Shown here: in pieces, positions 61,669 through 64,000 of the stretch | Position numbering within the stretch: position 1 is the stretch's first letter | How the letters are laid out: every line of letters starts with the position of its first letter | Source: Pseudomonas frederiksbergensis | Lineage (GTDB): Bacteria > Pseudomonadota > Gammaproteobacteria > Pseudomonadales > Pseudomonadaceae | Assembly (NCBI RefSeq): GCF_001952935.1 | Contig: NZ_CP018319.1 | Span: 3,316,501 to 3,380,500 of the forward strand | Length of the DNA: 64,000 nucleotides | Reading direction: 5' to 3' | The notes under the pieces: generated by a model | What the model saw: only the letters and a program-made list of their open reading frames with translations | Told to the model about the DNA's origin: nothing | Databases searched by the model: none | Made by a program: the position numbers and the translations under genes

Positions 61669-61743
61669 GTGAAATATAGAACAATGTTGCTGCTCAGTCG
61701 TTTGCTTGCGCGGGGCCCGGCGTCCAGGAAGGCGCGCCCATGA
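61669..61743 (+). other. Possible 24-residue leader peptide before the CbiM-like gene
   Basis: A GTG-started frame with GGAGAG six bases upstream reads MKYRTMLLLSRLLARG... and its TGA overlaps the ATG of the next gene by 2 bp (CATGA). Such overlap could couple translation of the two. It may be a real short leader or the remains of a longer N-terminus; coding status is uncertain. Confidence 0.35.
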
Positions 61744-62429
61744 TCGGCGCCGAGTTGCTGTCAGCGCAAAGCCTTGCGGTTGGCTGGCTGATATACGTGC
61801 CGGCAGTGATTTGGGCTGTCTGTCGAGCACCGTGGGTCGAACTGTTCAGCGACAGTCGCCGCCAGCATCTGTTGTTCGGCACGGTGTTCGCGTTGTTCTT
61901 GCTCTGGCTGGTGCGGCAAGACTTCGACACCGGCGTGTCCTATCACTTTATCGGCATGACCGCCGTGACCCTGTTGCTCGACTGGCCGCTGGCGATTGTC
62001 GGCGGGTTGGTCGCGCAAGCGGGACTGGTGCTGCTCGGGCGCCAGGATCTGGCGGCGATGGGGGTCAACGGTGCGCTGCTGATTCTGCTGCCGGTGCTGG
62101 TCACCGAATGCTGCGCGATCCTGGTGGAGCGAGCGCAGCCGCGTAATCCCTTTGTGTATATCTTCGTGTCCGGTTTCTTTGCTGCGGCGTTGTCGGCGTT
62201 GCTGTGCCTGCTTCTGGCGCTGTGGTTGCTGTGGTTCGACGAACGTTTCGCCATGCCCTATTGGCTGGAGGATTTTGTCGGTTATCTGTGGCTGCTGATC
62301 TTTCCGGAAGCGTTCATCAACGGCATGGTCGTCAGCGCGTTGGTGGTGTTTTGCCCCGAGTGGCTGGAGACGTTCAATCGCACGCGCTACCTTTCAGCGC
62401 CCTGGAAAGACGACGATCCCAAATCTTGA
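61740..62429 (+). CDS. CbiM-like membrane protein (energy-coupling factor permease family)
   Basis: The 229-residue protein has about six helices and matches the CbiM/NikM-like permease family in outline, including NGALLILLPVLVTECCAI and EAFINGMVVSAL. CbiM proteins are the substrate-binding parts of cobalt or nickel ECF transporters, but the usual N-terminal metal-binding histidine is not visible and no ECF ATPase or T-component lies nearby, so its function is open. The ATG at 61740 follows AGGAAGG. Confidence 0.75.
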   Translation: MIGAELLSAQSLAVGWLIYVPAVIWAVCRAPWVELFSDSRRQHLLFGTVFALFLLWLVRQDFDTGVSYHFIGMTAVTLLLDWPLAIVGGLVAQAGLVLLGRQDLAAMGVNGALLILLPVLVTECCAILVERAQPRNPFVYIFVSGFFAAALSALLCLLLALWLLWFDERFAMPYWLEDFVGYLWLLIFPEAFINGMVVSALVVFCPEWLETFNRTRYLSAPWKDDDPKS

Positions 62430-62492
62430 TCCATATCAAAGGCAAAAATCGCCCGCGAATCCATGCTCTGGAAAACCTTCAGGAGCATCGAA

Positions 62493-62708
62493 ATGAGTGT
62501 CTACGAGTGGGCAAGGCAGGAGTTGCGTCAAAGTCTGGATGGGGCGCAGGAGGTAGGCTTTGATCCGGGGTTGAGCCTGCGTGCCTTGCTCAGTGCAGTG
62601 GTGCAACAGAGCAAGGCAGTGCGCAGTGTCGAAGACCTGGCCGATGAGTTGCGTTTTCTTGCGGAAAACCTCGATGACAGCCAGGACTACGGTTTTATGC
62701 GACCTTGA
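62493..62708 (+). CDS. Small conserved protein
   Basis: A 71-residue soluble protein beginning MSVYEWARQELRQSLDGAQEVG, with an alpha-helical, acidic C-terminal half (LADELRFLAENLDDSQDYGF). CAGGAG precedes the ATG at 62493. It converges with yacG (3 bp apart). I recognise no domain; the sequence looks like a real protein from its helical pattern, and similar small genes occur beside yacG in pseudomonads. Confidence 0.65.
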   Translation: MSVYEWARQELRQSLDGAQEVGFDPGLSLRALLSAVVQQSKAVRSVEDLADELRFLAENLDDSQDYGFMRP

Positions 62709-62711
62709 AGA

Positions 62712-62912
62712 TCAGTGACGCGGCTCGAAGTCTTCGCTGAACAGGTCGTCTTCGGCATCCGGGCTGACCGGAATCTTGTGTTCTTCCGAGGCCCATGCCC
62801 CGAGGTCGATCAATTTGCAGCGATCCGAACAGAACGGCCGGTTGACGTTGCTGGCGACCCATTCGACAGGGGCGCCACAGGTTGGGCAATTGACGGTTGG
62901 GGTCTGGCTCAT
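62712..62912 (-). CDS. yacG: DNA gyrase inhibitor YacG
   Basis: The 66-residue zinc protein has the four cysteines in CPTCG and CSDRC and the family text [17 protein letters not shown]. YacG binds GyrB and blocks DNA binding by gyrase. It overlaps coaE by 4 bp (ATGA), the order found in many Gammaproteobacteria with pilD. Confidence 0.93.
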   Translation of the reverse strand: MSQTPTVNCPTCGAPVEWVASNVNRPFCSDRCKLIDLGAWASEEHKIPVSPDAEDDLFSEDFEPRH

Positions 62913-63532
62913 GACTGGCCTCCACGCAAAGTAAGGTAAAAGTGATGCAGGCGTTCGACCTCGCTGTGCAGCCAGGCGAGGTCGCGGTCGTTGACCACCA
63001 CATCGTCGGCATGGCTCACGCGGTCCTGGCGGCTGGACTGGGCCTTGAGGATCGCCTGGACCTGTTGCTCGCTGGTCTGGTCACGCTGCAGGGTGCGCTC
63101 AATCTGTAGTTGTTCCGGGGCATCGATCACCAGGACTCGTTGGGTCATGGCGTACTGCCCGGACTCGATCAGCAATGGCGAAACCAGAATCGCGTAAGGC
63201 GATTGTGCCTTGGCCAGATGCTCGGCGATTTCCTTGGCGATCAGCGGATGCAGCAACGCTTCGAGCCAGCGGCGTTCCTCTGGCACTTCGAAGATCAGTT
63301 TGCGCAACGCCGCGCGATCCAGTTGCCCGTCGGCTTGCAATACGCCGGGGCCAAAGTGTTCGGCGATCCTGGCCAGCGCCGGGCGCCCCGGCTCTACCAC
63401 CCAGCGCGCCGCGTGATCGGCGTCCACAACGTGTACGCCCAGGTCGATGAAGTGCTGGGCCGCCGCGCTTTTGCCGCTGCCGATGCCGCCGGTCAGGCCG
63501 AGAATCCAGGGTTTTTCCACAGGGGTATTCAT
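62909..63532 (-). CDS. coaE: Dephospho-CoA kinase
   Basis: The 207-residue P-loop kinase has [14 protein letters not shown] at the N-terminus (Walker A), the [10 protein letters not shown] segment that binds dephospho-CoA, and [16 protein letters not shown] in the lid region. It makes coenzyme A from dephospho-CoA in the last step of the pathway. The ATG at 63532 overlaps the pilD stop (ATGA type). Confidence 0.95.
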   Translation of the reverse strand: MNTPVEKPWILGLTGGIGSGKSAAAQHFIDLGVHVVDADHAARWVVEPGRPALARIAEHFGPGVLQADGQLDRAALRKLIFEVPEERRWLEALLHPLIAKEIAEHLAKAQSPYAILVSPLLIESGQYAMTQRVLVIDAPEQLQIERTLQRDQTSEQQVQAILKAQSSRQDRVSHADDVVVNDRDLAWLHSEVERLHHFYLTLRGGQS

Positions 63533-64000
63533 TTCAAACCGACAAACTGCCAATAGAAGCCGGTTATTTGACCACCCCAGAGCAAGGCAATCCAGCCGGC
63601 AATTGCCAGATAGGGTCCGAAGGGTATCGGCGTGGAGGTTTTCGCGTTGCGCAACCGCAGCAAAATCACGCCGACAACGGCGCCCACCATCGACGATAAC
63701 AGGATGGTCAGTGGCAGGATCTGCCAGCCACCCCAGGCGCCGAACATCGCCAGCAACTTGAAATCACCGTGGCCCATGCCTTCCTTGCCGGTGATCAGCT
63801 TGAACAGCCAGAACACCGACCATAACGCCAAATAGCCGGCCACCGCGCCCCACAAAGCATCATGCAAGGGCACGAACAGCGCGAAGCTGTTGACGATCAG
63901 CCCCAGCCATATCAGCGGCAGCACCAGCACGTCCGGCAGCAGTTGGTGCTCGGCGTCGATCAGGCTCATGGCCAGCAACCCCCAGCTCAGGAGCAGCGTC
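63529..64000 (-). CDS. pilD: Prepilin peptidase PilD, C-terminal part (cut by window edge)
   Basis: The reading frame enters from the right edge and gives the last 157 residues. Both catalytic aspartates are present, in [12 protein letters not shown] and [10 protein letters not shown] (the GxGD motif of this membrane aspartyl protease class). It cleaves and N-methylates prepilins such as PilE, FimU, PilV, PilW and PilX encoded at 34815-41149, and type II secretion pseudopilins. At least four membrane helices are visible. Confidence 0.95.
   Translation of the reverse strand, partial: TLLLSWGLLAMSLIDAEHQLLPDVLVLPLIWLGLIVNSFALFVPLHDALWGAVAGYLALWSVFWLFKLITGKEGMGHGDFKLLAMFGAWGGWQILPLTILLSSMVGAVVGVILLRLRNAKTSTPIPFGPYLAIAGWIALLWGGQITGFYWQFVGLK

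Overview
The window looks like the chromosome of a Pseudomonas of the fluorescens/putida type. Protein sequences and gene order match that genus: morA-glyA, fklB-ispB-rplU-rpmA-obgE-proB, murJ-ribF-ileS-lspA-fkpB-ispH followed by minor pilins, pilSR-bamD-rluD-pgeF-clpB, and yacG-coaE-pilD. Coding density is high, codon use is G+C-rich and uniform, and the spacers hold the REP-type inverted repeats typical of this group. I see no prophage, insertion sequence, CRISPR array or integron. Family names and locus parallels are recalled from knowledge of Pseudomonas; no database search was run.

Layout. 1-6011: a truncated dicarboxylate-type symporter, glyA, and the large GGDEF/EAL protein MorA, all on the minus strand. 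6297-13453: ettA and gdhA (+), then a minus-strand series (Gre-like factor, small lipoprotein, chorismate mutase, DUF4105 and DUF3015 envelope proteins). 13730-20859: the Lon-like protease AsrA with a possible heat-shock promoter, a large unknown lipoprotein, YqhA, a DUF6482 protein, FklB and a small gene behind a Fur-box-like site. 21066-28842: yjdM, ispB, rplU-rpmA, obgE, proB, creA, rpsT, murJ. 28972-34846: the compact ribF-ileS-lspA-fkpB unit followed by ispH.

34815-45499: type IV pilus region. A FimT-like pseudopilin on the minus strand diverges from the overlapping run fimU-pilV-pilW-pilX-pilY1-pilE. After thiO come pilR and pilS, with a small zinc-ribbon protein overlapping pilS. The prepilin peptidase PilD, which would process these pilins, starts the cluster at the right edge (63529-64000), next to coaE and yacG. 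45622-51174: bamD, and divergently rluD-pgeF, then clpB with a strong sigma-32-like promoter. 51473-51889: four tRNA genes (Asn, Pro, Lys, Pro).

52005-64000: a secreted EF-hand protein carrying a tandem EGKCG motif, type II NADH dehydrogenase, DUF3094, MOSC and DUF1780 proteins, a benzoate uptake set (benK-benE-benF) with no catabolic genes beside it, TrkH, a CbiM-like membrane protein, a small conserved protein, and yacG-coaE-pilD.

Most of the window is core genome. The item most worth following up is the EF-hand/EGKCG protein at 52005-52403. Its motif matches copper-binding, post-translationally modified HvfA-type peptides, yet the usual maturation genes (DUF692 and DUF2063 families) are not next to it.
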